Origin: Neolewinella marina
GTDB lineage: Bacteria; Bacteroidota; Bacteroidia; Chitinophagales; Saprospiraceae
NCBI RefSeq assembly: GCF_002631205.1
Contig: NZ_PDLO01000001.1
Coordinates: 930,001 to 994,000, forward strand
Direction of reading: 5' to 3'
DNA: 64,000 nt
The notes beneath the pieces are model-generated. The model was not told the origin of the DNA. It made no database searches and saw only the letters and a program-made list of their open reading frames with translations. This document shows positions 45,771 through 55,481 of this stretch, piece by piece. Numbering within the stretch: position 1 is the first letter of the stretch; every line of letters begins with the position of its first letter. A program made the position numbers and the translations under genes.

Positions 45771-46577
45771 TCAGGCTGGGAGGCGTTGGCTCACACGTTC
45801 GCGGGCGGCGAGCACGGGTTCAAAGGTTCCCACCAGGGCCTGCTGCAACTGTTCCAGCACCGGGGAGAAGACCTCGTTGGTGTGCTCGTCCATAAACACT
45901 TTCTTGAATTCAATCGAGAGCACGCAGCTCACGCCGGGGAAGCGGTCGTGGATCCAGTGATTGAAATGTCCGCCGTCAAACTTCACGTTCTCCCGCACGT
46001 CCAGGGGTGCCCCGTCGAGGGTATGGGACCGCATTTGCTCCAGGAAGGCGTCGACCACGGGGGCCCAGCGCTGCCGGTCCATGTTGCCGGTCCCGACGTT
46101 CACTACCGGATTGGCCTGCGGGTCCGCGGGTTCCCTCCCGTTTTCCGCGCGGCGGTGGTTGTAGGAGTGAATGTCGTAGAGTACGAAGCTGCCGTACTCT
46201 TCCACGACGCGCTCCAGGAAGCCTGCCACGTCTCCGTAGAACCGGTCGTAGGCCGCCAGCGATCGGTCGATCATGCCCTGGTCGGGCTTTTCCCGCCAAA
46301 CCGTGAGCCCCCAGGCATCGTCGGGGGTGAGGTAGACGGCGCGGTCGCGGCTGCGGTTCAGGTCGACCTCGAAGCGGCTGTGGCGGCCGATGATGTTCGG
46401 CTCCCGCAGCCGGGCCCAGGTGGCCGTATGGGGGTCTTCCTCGTAGAGTCGTTCGCGTTGGTTCAGGGCGAAACGGCCTTCCAGTTCCTCCCGGACGGCT
46501 GAGCCGTCGTGGATGGCGGTAAGGATCAAGGGCGCCGGTTCACCGGAAATGGTAAAGTAGTCGGACTGCTTGTTCAT
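45771..46577 (-). CDS. N-formylglutamate amidohydrolase-family protein
   Basis: 268 residues from ATG 46577 (MNKQSDYFTISGEPAPLILT). Family features are the early AIHDG, RHSRFEVDLNRSRDRAVYL, FVLYDIHSYNHRR with probable metal ligands and the late VSCVLSIEFKKVFMDE. HutG enzymes cleave formyl-L-glutamate; related members are Zn carboxypeptidase-like amidohydrolases of unknown range. No histidine-degradation genes are here. It heads a cluster with the QEGLA metallopeptidase (6-base gap) and the ATP-grasp ligase. Confidence 0.88.
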   Translation of the reverse strand: MNKQSDYFTISGEPAPLILTAIHDGSAVREELEGRFALNQRERLYEEDPHTATWARLREPNIIGRHSRFEVDLNRSRDRAVYLTPDDAWGLTVWREKPDQGMIDRSLAAYDRFYGDVAGFLERVVEEYGSFVLYDIHSYNHRRAENGREPADPQANPVVNVGTGNMDRQRWAPVVDAFLEQMRSHTLDGAPLDVRENVKFDGGHFNHWIHDRFPGVSCVLSIEFKKVFMDEHTNEVFSPVLEQLQQALVGTFEPVLAARERVSQRLPA

Positions 46578-46675
46578 GCTTATCCAACTGGAGGCAAAGG
46601 TTGATGTTTGGTAGGCATCCCCGGAATCCCGGCCGCCCCGGAAAGTCAACCCCCAAAATTTATGATATTTGTCCG

Positions 46676-49426
46676 ATGCGCACATTCTCCCTTACCCTGG
46701 CCTGTTTCTTCGTCTTTCTCTGCACCTGCGTCCGCGCCCAGAAACCCATTACGGTGGAAGACATGCAGGCCTGGAAACAGATCCGCAACGAGGCCCTCAG
46801 CGCCGACGGCAGCCACGTACTCTATACCCTGACCCCGGACGTGGGCGACCCCGAAGCCGTGGTCTACGACATCCGCGATAAACGGGAACACCGCTTTCCG
46901 CGGCTGCACGACGCCCGCTTCAGTTACGACGGCCGCTACCTGGTGGGCACCCTGAAGCCCTCCCGCGACACCGTCCTGCACTACAAGCGGCAGGAAGAAG
47001 GCGATGCCCTGAAAAAAATGGACACCCTGCTCGTGTGGGACGTGGAGAGCCAGACCGCCCGGCGGTACCCGGAAGTCTACGACGTGAAGCTCAGCGAGCG
47101 CTCGTCAAACATTTTCGCCTACACCACGGGCTCCCTGCTGGCCGACAGCCTGCGCGAGAGCCTCGACAAGGACGCCCGCCGGCTGGTGGTGCGCCGCTTT
47201 GCCCAGCCCGACAGCTTCTACCTGGAGGGGGTGATGGATTTCCGCGTGGCCCGCGACGCGCCCATCGTGGTAGCCCGGCGCACGGACAAGGACAGCACCT
47301 GGTCGGCCGGCATCTACCGCGTGGACCCCGCCGAGCTGGAATGGCAGAGCCTGAGTGAGGGCCCAGCCAACTTCGCGGGACTGAACCTGAGCTACGACGG
47401 TCAGCACGTGGCCTTCCTGAGCAGCGAAAAGGACAAGAAAAAGGCCAAGCAGCCGCCCTTCCACCTCCACTACTGGTCGCGGGGCAGCGACTCCGCCTAC
47501 ATGGTGACGGGCCGCGACCGCAGCTGGCTGCCGAAGGGCTTCCGGATCAGCGACGACCGCCGCCCTGAATTCAGCGCCGACGGCAAATACCTCTTCTTCG
47601 GCACTACCCCCCGGCGGCCCGAACTCGACAGCAACGGCCTGGCCAGTGAGATGGCCGACGTGGAAGTGTGGACCACCGAGGACCCCCTGCTGTATACCCG
47701 GCAGAACAACAACCTGGAGCAGGACCGCAAATTCACCTACCTGGCCGTCTACCGCACCGGAGAAGATGAATTCCTGCAACTTGCCACCCCGGAACTGCCC
47801 GAAAGCAGCCGACCGGAGGACGGAAAGGGCCACCACGTCCTGCTCTACACCGAAACACCCTACAGCCGGGAAACCATGTGGACCGGCGGACCGGCCGGGC
47901 GGGATGCTACCATCGTGGACCTCCGCAACGGCCAGCGCCACCCCGTGGTGGAAGGCGAACCGGGCTTCTTCGAGTGGTCGCCGGAAGGCAAGTACATCAG
48001 CTGGTACAATCCGGTAGACACTATGTACCGCCTCTACGACATGGCGGACAATGAGGTGCGCGACCTGACCTCGAACGCCGTGGGCACCTTCTACGACGAG
48101 CTGAACGACCGCCCGATGGACCCCTACCCCTACGGCACCGCCGGCTGGACGGAGAACGACGGCGCCCTGGTCGTCTACGACCGCTACGACCTGTGGAAGC
48201 TGGACCCCAAGGGCGGGGCGCCCGAACGGCTGACCCGCGGGCGGGAGGACAGTACCGCCTACCGCTACGCCAACCTGAACCCGGAGGAGCCCGCTATCGA
48301 ATTCCCCATGGTACTGACCTTCCAGCGCGACCGCGACTACCACGGCGGATTCGCACGGCTGAGCCAGTCGGGATCACTCGAGCAGCTGGCCTCGGGGCCC
48401 TACGTCTACGACGGTTTCCGCAAGGCGCGGACGGCCGAACGCTACCTCTACACCCGGGAGAGCTACACGGACTTCCCCAACCTGCGGGTAACCAATGCGC
48501 TGGGCGAGGAGGCGACCGTGATCTCCGACGCCAACCCCCAGCAGTCGGAATTCAACTGGGGCACGGCCGAAACCTACACCTGGATCGACCACGAGGGGAG
48601 GGAACTCCGCGGCCTGCTCATCAAGCCCGCCGGCTTTGACCCCGCCAAGCGCTACCCCATGCTGGTGAACTTCTACGAGCGGAGCAGCGAAGGGCTGTAC
48701 CGCCACCGCACCCCGGTGCCGGGCCGCTCCTCCATCAACTACCCCCACTACGCCAGCCGCGGCTACGTGATCTTCAACCCCGACGTCATCTACCGGGAGG
48801 GCTACCCCGGCGAGAGCGCCTACAACTGCGTCATGAGCGGGGTGAGCGCCCTGCTGATGGAGGGCTTCATCGACAAGGAGAACATCGGCCTGCAGGGCCA
48901 CAGCTGGGGTGGCTACCAGGCCGCCTACCTGGCTACCAAGACCGACCTGTTCGCCGCCATCGAATCCGGTGCGCCGGTGGTCAACATGTACTCGGCCTAC
49001 GGCGGCATCCGCTGGGGCAGCGGCCGCAGCCGGCAGTTCCAGTACGAGCGCACCCAGAGCCGCATCGGCGGTACGATCTGGGAGTACCCCCTGCGCTACC
49101 TCGAGAACTCTCCCCTCTTCTTTACCGACAAGATCAATACCCCGATCCTGATCCTCCACAACGACGAAGACGGCGCCGTACCCTGGTACCAGGGCATCGA
49201 ATGGTTCACCGCCCTGCGCCGGCTGGGCAAACCCGCCTGGTTCCTTAACTACCGCGGCGAGCCCCACTGGCCCCTCAAGGCCCCGAACCGCGCCGACTTC
49301 CAGACCCGCATGAGCCAGTTCTTTGACTACTACCTCCAGGACGCCCCCATGCCGAAATGGATGAAGGAGGGCGTGAGCCCCCTGGAACGGGGCATCGAGC
49401 AGAACCTGGAGCTTCTGGAGGACTGA
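46676..49426 (+). CDS. Exported S9-family prolyl oligopeptidase-like peptidase
   Basis: 916 residues from ATG 46676 (MRTFSLTLACFFVFLCTCVRAQ, signal peptide). An N-terminal beta-propeller region of about 640 residues precedes the alpha/beta-hydrolase. The catalytic triad is readable: Ser743 in GLQGHSWGGYQA, Asp832 in HNDEDGAVPW and His864 in YRGEPHWPL. It is longer than classic DPP4 (about 740), like the large Bacteroidota S9 proteins. It degrades peptides in the periplasm. A near-consensus GATATTTG box lies 4 bases before the ATG. It is divergent from the formylglutamate amidohydrolase-like gene. Confidence 0.94.
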   Translation: MRTFSLTLACFFVFLCTCVRAQKPITVEDMQAWKQIRNEALSADGSHVLYTLTPDVGDPEAVVYDIRDKREHRFPRLHDARFSYDGRYLVGTLKPSRDTVLHYKRQEEGDALKKMDTLLVWDVESQTARRYPEVYDVKLSERSSNIFAYTTGSLLADSLRESLDKDARRLVVRRFAQPDSFYLEGVMDFRVARDAPIVVARRTDKDSTWSAGIYRVDPAELEWQSLSEGPANFAGLNLSYDGQHVAFLSSEKDKKKAKQPPFHLHYWSRGSDSAYMVTGRDRSWLPKGFRISDDRRPEFSADGKYLFFGTTPRRPELDSNGLASEMADVEVWTTEDPLLYTRQNNNLEQDRKFTYLAVYRTGEDEFLQLATPELPESSRPEDGKGHHVLLYTETPYSRETMWTGGPAGRDATIVDLRNGQRHPVVEGEPGFFEWSPEGKYISWYNPVDTMYRLYDMADNEVRDLTSNAVGTFYDELNDRPMDPYPYGTAGWTENDGALVVYDRYDLWKLDPKGGAPERLTRGREDSTAYRYANLNPEEPAIEFPMVLTFQRDRDYHGGFARLSQSGSLEQLASGPYVYDGFRKARTAERYLYTRESYTDFPNLRVTNALGEEATVISDANPQQSEFNWGTAETYTWIDHEGRELRGLLIKPAGFDPAKRYPMLVNFYERSSEGLYRHRTPVPGRSSINYPHYASRGYVIFNPDVIYREGYPGESAYNCVMSGVSALLMEGFIDKENIGLQGHSWGGYQAAYLATKTDLFAAIESGAPVVNMYSAYGGIRWGSGRSRQFQYERTQSRIGGTIWEYPLRYLENSPLFFTDKINTPILILHNDEDGAVPWYQGIEWFTALRRLGKPAWFLNYRGEPHWPLKAPNRADFQTRMSQFFDYYLQDAPMPKWMKEGVSPLERGIEQNLELLED

Positions 49427-49427
49427 G

Positions 49428-50210
49428 TCAGCCGCCCGGCGCAGCCTGGAGGTACTGCAGGCTGCGCTGGGCGAAGGCCTCGGTGGTACCGTCGGCATGG
49501 GTCAGCAACAACCTCCCGGCGGGATCTACCCCGGTGATGGTGGCGGGAAACGCTTCCCCCTGCGGCAGCCGACGGAAGGTCCGGAGCTGCCCCCGGCGGT
49601 ACAGGGCGTCCAGGTAGTGTCGGCGCAGTTCGGCCTGCCTCCCCTCTTCGAGGTAGGCGAACCACTCCGTCAATTCGGTAAAGAGGGCGGAGAGGGCCAT
49701 CTCACGCTCTACTTCTCCGCCGGTCAACTGGCGCAGGGAGGTAGCGTTGTCCTCAATTTCCGGCGGGAAGTCTACCTCGTTCACGTTCAGTCCGATGCCG
49801 ACGACGGCCCACTGCACCTGGTTTCCCCTCAGGCCGTTCTGGATCAGGATCCCGGCCACCTTGCGGTCGCCGACGTAGACGTCGTTCGGCCACTTCACGG
49901 TGACCTCCCCGCGACGGGCCGGTGCGAGAAAGCGGCGGACAGTGGCCGCTACTGCCAGGGCGGCGGCTTCGGTGAGGGAAAAAACCCGGTCGACTGACAG
50001 ATGGTCAGGCCGGCAAAGGACGCTAAGCGTCAGATTGTCGCCCGGCGTGGCGTGCCATCCGTTGCTCCCCTGCCCCCGGCCGGCGGTCTGCTCATCCGTG
50101 AGGTAGACGGCCCCGGAAGGCAGCGCCTCCCCGTCGGTCAGCGCCTGCAGCAGGGCGGCGTTGGTGGAATCAACCCGGGAGAAATAGCGGGCAACTTTAG
50201 GTAGCAGCAC
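49428..50210 (-). CDS. birA: Biotin-[acetyl-CoA-carboxylase] ligase
   Basis: 260 residues. It has the class I ligase (no DNA-binding domain) layout: FSRVDSTNAALLQAL, the biotinyl-AMP loop TAGRGQGSNGWHATPGDN, VTVKWPNDVYVGDRKVAGIL and GIGLNVNEVDFPP, then a small C-terminal SH3-like domain. It attaches biotin to carrier proteins such as acetyl-CoA carboxylase. Without an HTH it cannot repress biotin genes directly. It is divergent from rsfS; birA-rsfS-ftsH is a common Bacteroidota neighbourhood. Confidence 0.95.
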   Translation of the reverse strand: MLLPKVARYFSRVDSTNAALLQALTDGEALPSGAVYLTDEQTAGRGQGSNGWHATPGDNLTLSVLCRPDHLSVDRVFSLTEAAALAVAATVRRFLAPARRGEVTVKWPNDVYVGDRKVAGILIQNGLRGNQVQWAVVGIGLNVNEVDFPPEIEDNATSLRQLTGGEVEREMALSALFTELTEWFAYLEEGRQAELRRHYLDALYRRGQLRTFRRLPQGEAFPATITGVDPAGRLLLTHADGTTEAFAQRSLQYLQAAPGG

Positions 50211-50293
50211 ATTGTTTCATTTGCAAATCCGTAGCAGGGTCCGCCACCATTCCGGAACGGTTTTTGCTATCTTCATTGTACTAAAATCTTGAT

Positions 50294-50686
50294 TTGAATA
50301 CATCCACAGAGTCAGTACGCAAGGCCATAACTCCCCAGATGGAGGAGCGGCTCGACGTCATCCTGGACAGTATCCGGGACATCAAAGGTAAAAACATCGT
50401 CCGCCTGGACCTCCGCAAGTTGGACGATCGGCCCGCCGAGTTCTTCTTCATCTGTGAGGGTGAATCCACCACCCAGGTGAGGGCCATCGCTGAGAATGTG
50501 CAGAAGCGCATGAAGCAGGAGCTTGGTGAGTACACCAAGAACACTACCGGCAGCCGTCCGGCGAACTGGGTATGCCTCGACTACTTCGATACCGTGGTGC
50601 ACGTTTTCTACCCCGAAACCCGCGCCTACTACCAAATTGAGGACCTGTGGAGCGACGGCGTCGCGACCCAGTACGAAACCCTCTAG
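50294..50686 (+). CDS. rsfS: Ribosome silencing factor RsfS
   Basis: 130 residues if started at TTG 50294 (MNTSTESVRKAITPQMEERL); ATG 50336 is possible but would cut into the first helix. The Iojap fold is clear: ILDSIRDIKGKNIVRLDLRK, EFFFICEGESTTQVRAIAEN, NWVCLDYFDTVVHVFYPETR and YYQIEDLWSD. It binds uL14 on the 50S subunit and blocks joining under starvation. A TATCTTC box about 20 bases upstream of the TTG supports that start. ftsH follows after 64 bases. Confidence 0.94.
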   Translation: MNTSTESVRKAITPQMEERLDVILDSIRDIKGKNIVRLDLRKLDDRPAEFFFICEGESTTQVRAIAENVQKRMKQELGEYTKNTTGSRPANWVCLDYFDTVVHVFYPETRAYYQIEDLWSDGVATQYETL

Positions 50687-50750
50687 GCGGCCTCCCCAAA
50701 ATATAGGCGGGCAGCCAACGAAAAGCAAACCCGCACGTTAGCCAATACAT

Positions 50751-52748
50751 ATGAGCACGAATAATCAGAATAATAAGTCCGACGGCACCGGAGGTGGTGG
50801 ACCGAAGTTCCAGAGCTACTGGATCTACGCCATCATGTCCGTCGTGTTGCTGGCGCTGGTGCTGACCAACTGGGGCACGGGTGCTTCGAGTGAAATCGAC
50901 CTGGATCGCCTCAACGAGATGATCAAGGACGACGCGGTGCAGTCCATCACCCTGGTCAACAGCGAGCGGGCCGAGATCTTTCTCAAGGAAGACAAGAAGA
51001 CCCTGCCCCGTTACGAGGATTCCGCACCGGCTGGCATGGGCGGCACCCGCTACGACTATTACCTGGAAGTAACCGACCCGACCTCCTTCAACGACTTCGT
51101 TTCCCGGGCCTACGAGGAGCAGGGCATCCCCTTCGCCGACCGGGTGAGGGTGAACGCCGAACGGCGGGCCGACTACCTCGGCACGGCCCTGCAGTGGTTG
51201 CTGCCGTTGGCCGTGATCGCCTTCATCTGGATCATCCTGATGCGCCGCCTCGGCAGCGGCGGCGGTGGCCCCGGCGGACAGATCTTCAACATCGGCAAGT
51301 CCAAGGCTACCCTCTTCGACCAGAACAGCAAGGTGAACATCACCTTCGCCGACGTAGCCGGCCTGGACGAGGCCAAGGAGGAAGTGATGGAGGTCGTTGA
51401 CTTCCTGAAAAACCCCAAGAAATACACCGCCCTGGGCGGCAAGATCCCCAAGGGTGTACTGCTGGTAGGCCCTCCCGGCACCGGTAAGACCCTGCTGGCC
51501 AAGGCCGTGGCGGGAGAAGCCGGTGTACCCTTCTTTACCATGTCGGGCTCCGACTTCGTAGAGATGTTCGTCGGCGTAGGTGCCTCCCGCGTCCGCGACC
51601 TGTTCAAGCAGGCCCGGGAAAAGGCCCCCTGTATCATCTTCATTGACGAGATTGACGCCATCGGCCGCGCCCGTGGCCGCGCCAACATGCAGGGCGGCAA
51701 CGACGAGCGGGAGAATACCCTGAACCAGCTCCTCGTAGAGATGGACGGATTCAGCACCGACAAGGGCGTCATCCTGATGGCCGCCACCAACCGCCCCGAC
51801 GTACTGGACTCGGCGTTGCTGCGCCCGGGCCGCTTCGACCGGCAGATTGGCATCGATCGCCCCGACCTCCAGGGACGGGAAGCCATTTTCAAGGTCCACC
51901 TCAAGACCATCAAGGTCAACGAGACCGTTACGGCCCTCGTCCTGGCGGAAATGACCCCCGGCTTTGCCGGCGCCGAGATTGCCAACATCTGTAACGAGGC
52001 CGCACTGATCGCCGCCCGCCGCAACCAGGATTCGATTGGCCTGGACGACTTCAACTACGCCCTCGACAAGGTCATCGGCGGACTGGAGAAGAAGAACAAG
52101 CTCATCAACCCCGACGAAAAGAAGATCATCGCCTATCACGAGGCCGGCCACGCCATCTGCGGCTGGTTCCTGGAGCACGCCATGCCCCTGGTAAAGGTGA
52201 CCATCGTACCCCGCGGGGTAGCTGCCCTCGGTTACGCCCAGTACCTGCCCAAGGAGCAGTACATCACCCGCTCGGACCAGATGCTGGACATGATGTGCAT
52301 GACCTTCGGAGGCCGCGCCGCCGAGGAGGTGGTGTTCAACAAGATCAGCACCGGGGCCCAGAACGACCTGGACAAGGTCACCAAGATGGCTTACGACATG
52401 ATCACCGTCTACGGTATGGACCCCAAGGTCGGCCAGGTAAGCTTCTACGGCATGAGCCGCGACACCTACCAGCGCCCCTACTCCGACGATACCGCCACCC
52501 TGATCGACGACCAGGTGCGCGTGCTGCTCATGAGCCAGTACGAACGGGCCAAGCAACTCCTGCAGGTCAAGCGGGAAGAGATGGGCAAACTGGCCGAAGC
52601 CCTGCTGGAAAAGGAGGTACTCAGCCGCAAGGACCTCGAGGAACTGATCGGTCCCCGCCCCGCCGACGCCGAAGAAGGCTTCCAGGAATGGGCCGGCGTG
52701 ATCGACAACTCCCACGACCCGAACAACAACGGCAAGGTCATGCCCTAG
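50751..52748 (+). CDS. ftsH: ATP-dependent zinc metalloprotease FtsH
   Basis: 665 residues. Two membrane helices (about 22-42, [15 protein letters not shown]; and about 145-164, [14 protein letters not shown]) flank a periplasmic domain. The AAA module has Walker A GPPGTGKT, the pore [10 protein letters not shown], Walker [13 protein letters not shown] and the [23 protein letters not shown]. The zinc site is HEAGH ([11 protein letters not shown]). It degrades misfolded membrane proteins and regulators as a hexamer. A terminator lies 30 bases downstream. Confidence 0.97.
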   Translation: MSTNNQNNKSDGTGGGGPKFQSYWIYAIMSVVLLALVLTNWGTGASSEIDLDRLNEMIKDDAVQSITLVNSERAEIFLKEDKKTLPRYEDSAPAGMGGTRYDYYLEVTDPTSFNDFVSRAYEEQGIPFADRVRVNAERRADYLGTALQWLLPLAVIAFIWIILMRRLGSGGGGPGGQIFNIGKSKATLFDQNSKVNITFADVAGLDEAKEEVMEVVDFLKNPKKYTALGGKIPKGVLLVGPPGTGKTLLAKAVAGEAGVPFFTMSGSDFVEMFVGVGASRVRDLFKQAREKAPCIIFIDEIDAIGRARGRANMQGGNDERENTLNQLLVEMDGFSTDKGVILMAATNRPDVLDSALLRPGRFDRQIGIDRPDLQGREAIFKVHLKTIKVNETVTALVLAEMTPGFAGAEIANICNEAALIAARRNQDSIGLDDFNYALDKVIGGLEKKNKLINPDEKKIIAYHEAGHAICGWFLEHAMPLVKVTIVPRGVAALGYAQYLPKEQYITRSDQMLDMMCMTFGGRAAEEVVFNKISTGAQNDLDKVTKMAYDMITVYGMDPKVGQVSFYGMSRDTYQRPYSDDTATLIDDQVRVLLMSQYERAKQLLQVKREEMGKLAEALLEKEVLSRKDLEELIGPRPADAEEGFQEWAGVIDNSHDPNNNGKVMP

Positions 52749-52777
52749 CAGCGGTTGCACCGATAATATACTCGCTC

Positions 52778-52815
52778 AAATGGCCCCGAAACCCAGGTTC
52801 CGGGGCCATTTTGCT
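52778..52815 (+). terminator. Rho-independent terminator after ftsH
   Basis: AAATGGCCCCG (52778-52788) pairs with CGGGGCCATTT (52801-52811), with a partly paired loop, and the tail reads TTTTGCTTG. It separates ftsH from the sigma-54 activator gene. Confidence 0.7.
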
Positions 52816-52866
52816 TGACGAATTTCGTATCTTCACCAAGCCTTGTAACACCGCACTCTCCAACCC

Positions 52867-55443
52867 TTGAATCTGGCCGACCAAGCTCCTCCCGTTGACG
52901 CCCTCCTGCAGATGCACCAGGACGCCTTTAACATGGTGACCGAAGGCGTGCTGTGGGTAGACATCACCGGGCGGGTACACTACGGCAACGAAAGCGCGGC
53001 CAAGCTGCTGGGTTACACCACCAAGGTACTGCAGCGGACCAGCTACTTCGAGATCAATCCCCACTTCAGCATGCTGGGGTGGAAGCGGTTCTGGAACCGG
53101 CTACAGGAGAACGCCACGGAACCCTTCGACACGGAGTTCGTCAACGCCGACGGCAAACTCTTCACCGTCAGGGGCCGGGCCGGCTTCGACATTTACAGCA
53201 TCGATCCCGAGCTGTGCCTGATTGTCTTCACCGCTACCGAAGCCGGCAAACGGGACGCCGACCTACTGGAAGCGGTGCAGGAAGACGCCGACATCGGCGT
53301 GTGGGAGATCAACTTCACCAGCAACCAGGTCTTCGTCTCTCCCCAGATCAGTCGCTGGCTGTCCCTCTCCGAAGAGCGGCGCTTCTACCCCGCCGCGGAG
53401 TTCCTGGGGGTCTTGCGAGAGCAAGTCGTAGGAGATATCTACGATGACGTCCGGGCCCTCTACAAGCGGCTCAAAGTCAACAGCGGCGTGGAGGAAACCC
53501 GCCTGTCGCTGCGCACCCCCTCCACCGACAAGCACACCGCCCCTACTGAGTACCTGGTGCGCGCCCGATCGGTAGAGAACGAGCTGGAAGTGTACAAGAT
53601 CTACGGCACCCTGATGCGCCCCGAGGCGGGGAGCTCCCAGCCCGTGGATCGCTCACTTCAGGAAGAGCTGTTGCGGCTGGCCCTGGACCAACAGTTTGAG
53701 AGCGTCTTCCTGGTGTCCTATTCGGACCGCAAGATCCTCTACGCCAACGACCGGGCCGCCGAAATGACGGGCTACTCCAAGCGGGAACTCATCCAGGCCC
53801 CCACCTCCAAACTCGCCAACCCGGCCAACGCCGAGGAGATCCGGCTGCTCTACCCAAAATTGCGGGAACAGCGCTACCTGGAACTTCCCACCCAGATCCG
53901 CCGCAAGGACGGCAGCCTGCTCCCTACCCTGGCCCGCCTCCACTACTACCGCAAGGGGGAGGAGGAGTACATGATCGCCGTGAACCAGGACAACAGCCGG
54001 CAGGAAGCCTACTCGGAGAGCCTCCAGCTGCACGCCACCACCCTGGACGCCCTCGACGAGTGGGTCATCTGGCTCGACGCCGGCAACGGCGTGGTACTGG
54101 TCAACGAGGCCGCCCGCCGGAAACTCAGCCGCAAAACCAGCTTGCCGCTGGAGGGAATGCCCATCGAGGAACTGATGCCGGACCTGCCCATACCCGCCCT
54201 GGCCGACATCCGCCAGGAAAAGATCGATGGCCGCAGCCGCTCCGCCACCGACTACATTTACAGTACCACCAGCGGCGACGACCGTACCCTGCAGGTCCGC
54301 TTCGCCCAGGTGGAAGCGGGCAAGCAACGCTTCCTCTGCCTGATCTGCCGCGACGTAACGGTACAGTACAACAACCGCCGCAAGCTGCAGAAGACCAAAC
54401 GGCGCGTCGATGAGCTCACCAAGCAACTGCAGAGCGAGAACGAAACCCTGCGCGAACAGATCGAGCAGGTAAACACCGGAGGATCCATCATCACGGTGTC
54501 CAAGAAGTACCAGCGGATCCTGGCGCAGATCGCCCAGGTAGCCGACACCGACGCCACGGTGCTGGTCACGGGAGAGACCGGAACGGGCAAGGAGTTGCTG
54601 GCGCAGTCCATCCACAAATTCAGCAACCGCGGCCGCAAGCCCCTGGTCAGCGTAAACTGCGCCGCCCTGCCGGAAAACCTGATCGAAAGCGAATTATTCG
54701 GTCACGAACGAGGGGCCTTCACGGGCGCCTTCGCCCAGAAGAAGGGCAAGTTCGAACTGGCCGACGGGGGTACCATCTTCCTGGACGAGATCGGCGAGCT
54801 TCCCCTGGACATGCAGGCGAAGTTGCTGAGGGTACTCCAGGAAGGAGAGATACAGCGCATCGGCTCTACCAGTTCCATCCACGTCGACGTGCGGGTGGTC
54901 GCCGCCACCAACCGCGACCTGGAGGACATGATCGCCAAGGGCACCTTCCGGGAAGACCTGTTCTACCGCCTGAACGTATTCCCAATCCACAACCCCCCGC
55001 TGCGGGAACGCACCGAGGACATTCCCGTACTGGTGAAGCACTTCGCCAAGGTGTATTCCGACCGGATGGGCCGCAACATCACCCACATCAACCCCAAGGA
55101 CCTGGAGGTGCTGGTCAAGTACGAATTCCCGGGCAACGTGCGCGAGCTGATCAACCTGGTGGAGCGCGCCGTGATCACCTCCCAATCCAGCACCCTGAAC
55201 CTCTCGGCCAGCCTGCGGGCCCTGCGGCGCAACGACCGTACGGACGAGAACGTGTCCTTCCGCAGCGACAAGATCGTGCCCTTCGAGATGATGCAGAAGC
55301 AGTACATCATCGAAGCCCTCAAGCGCACCAAGGGGAAAGTGACCGGCCCCGGAGGCGCGGCCGAGTTGCTGGACCTGAACGGGCGCACCCTCATGTCCAA
55401 GATGAATAAGCTCGGCATCGACCGCAACAAGTTCACGGGCTGA
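52867..55443 (+). CDS. Multi-PAS sigma-54-dependent transcriptional activator
   Basis: 858 residues if started at TTG 52867 (MNLADQAPPVDALLQM); ATG 52912 is an alternative. Four PAS-like units can be seen: about 18-125 (VLWVDITGRVHYGNESAAKL), 135-240 (DIGVWEINFTSNQVFVS), 275-380 (FESVFLVSYSDRKILYANDR) and 390-500 (DEWVIWLDAGNGVVLVNEAA). A coiled coil (RRKLQKTKRRVDELTKQLQ) leads to the AAA+ module: Walker A GETGTGKE near 567, the sigma-54 loop GAFTGA near 616, FLDEIGELPLDMQAKLLRVL. A Fis-type HTH ends the protein. No receiver domain, so it senses directly through PAS. Confidence 0.93.
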   Translation: MNLADQAPPVDALLQMHQDAFNMVTEGVLWVDITGRVHYGNESAAKLLGYTTKVLQRTSYFEINPHFSMLGWKRFWNRLQENATEPFDTEFVNADGKLFTVRGRAGFDIYSIDPELCLIVFTATEAGKRDADLLEAVQEDADIGVWEINFTSNQVFVSPQISRWLSLSEERRFYPAAEFLGVLREQVVGDIYDDVRALYKRLKVNSGVEETRLSLRTPSTDKHTAPTEYLVRARSVENELEVYKIYGTLMRPEAGSSQPVDRSLQEELLRLALDQQFESVFLVSYSDRKILYANDRAAEMTGYSKRELIQAPTSKLANPANAEEIRLLYPKLREQRYLELPTQIRRKDGSLLPTLARLHYYRKGEEEYMIAVNQDNSRQEAYSESLQLHATTLDALDEWVIWLDAGNGVVLVNEAARRKLSRKTSLPLEGMPIEELMPDLPIPALADIRQEKIDGRSRSATDYIYSTTSGDDRTLQVRFAQVEAGKQRFLCLICRDVTVQYNNRRKLQKTKRRVDELTKQLQSENETLREQIEQVNTGGSIITVSKKYQRILAQIAQVADTDATVLVTGETGTGKELLAQSIHKFSNRGRKPLVSVNCAALPENLIESELFGHERGAFTGAFAQKKGKFELADGGTIFLDEIGELPLDMQAKLLRVLQEGEIQRIGSTSSIHVDVRVVAATNRDLEDMIAKGTFREDLFYRLNVFPIHNPPLRERTEDIPVLVKHFAKVYSDRMGRNITHINPKDLEVLVKYEFPGNVRELINLVERAVITSQSSTLNLSASLRALRRNDRTDENVSFRSDKIVPFEMMQKQYIIEALKRTKGKVTGPGGAAELLDLNGRTLMSKMNKLGIDRNKFTG

Positions 55444-55481
55444 CCCTATCTTTTGGGCGACTTCACCCTGATTCCGCCCCG

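Noticed and set aside
43899-46502. Very long plus-strand open frame (867 codons) opposite the QEGLA and formylglutamate amidohydrolase genes
   Set aside because: Antisense shadow of two well-conserved genes; low-complexity composition and no motif.
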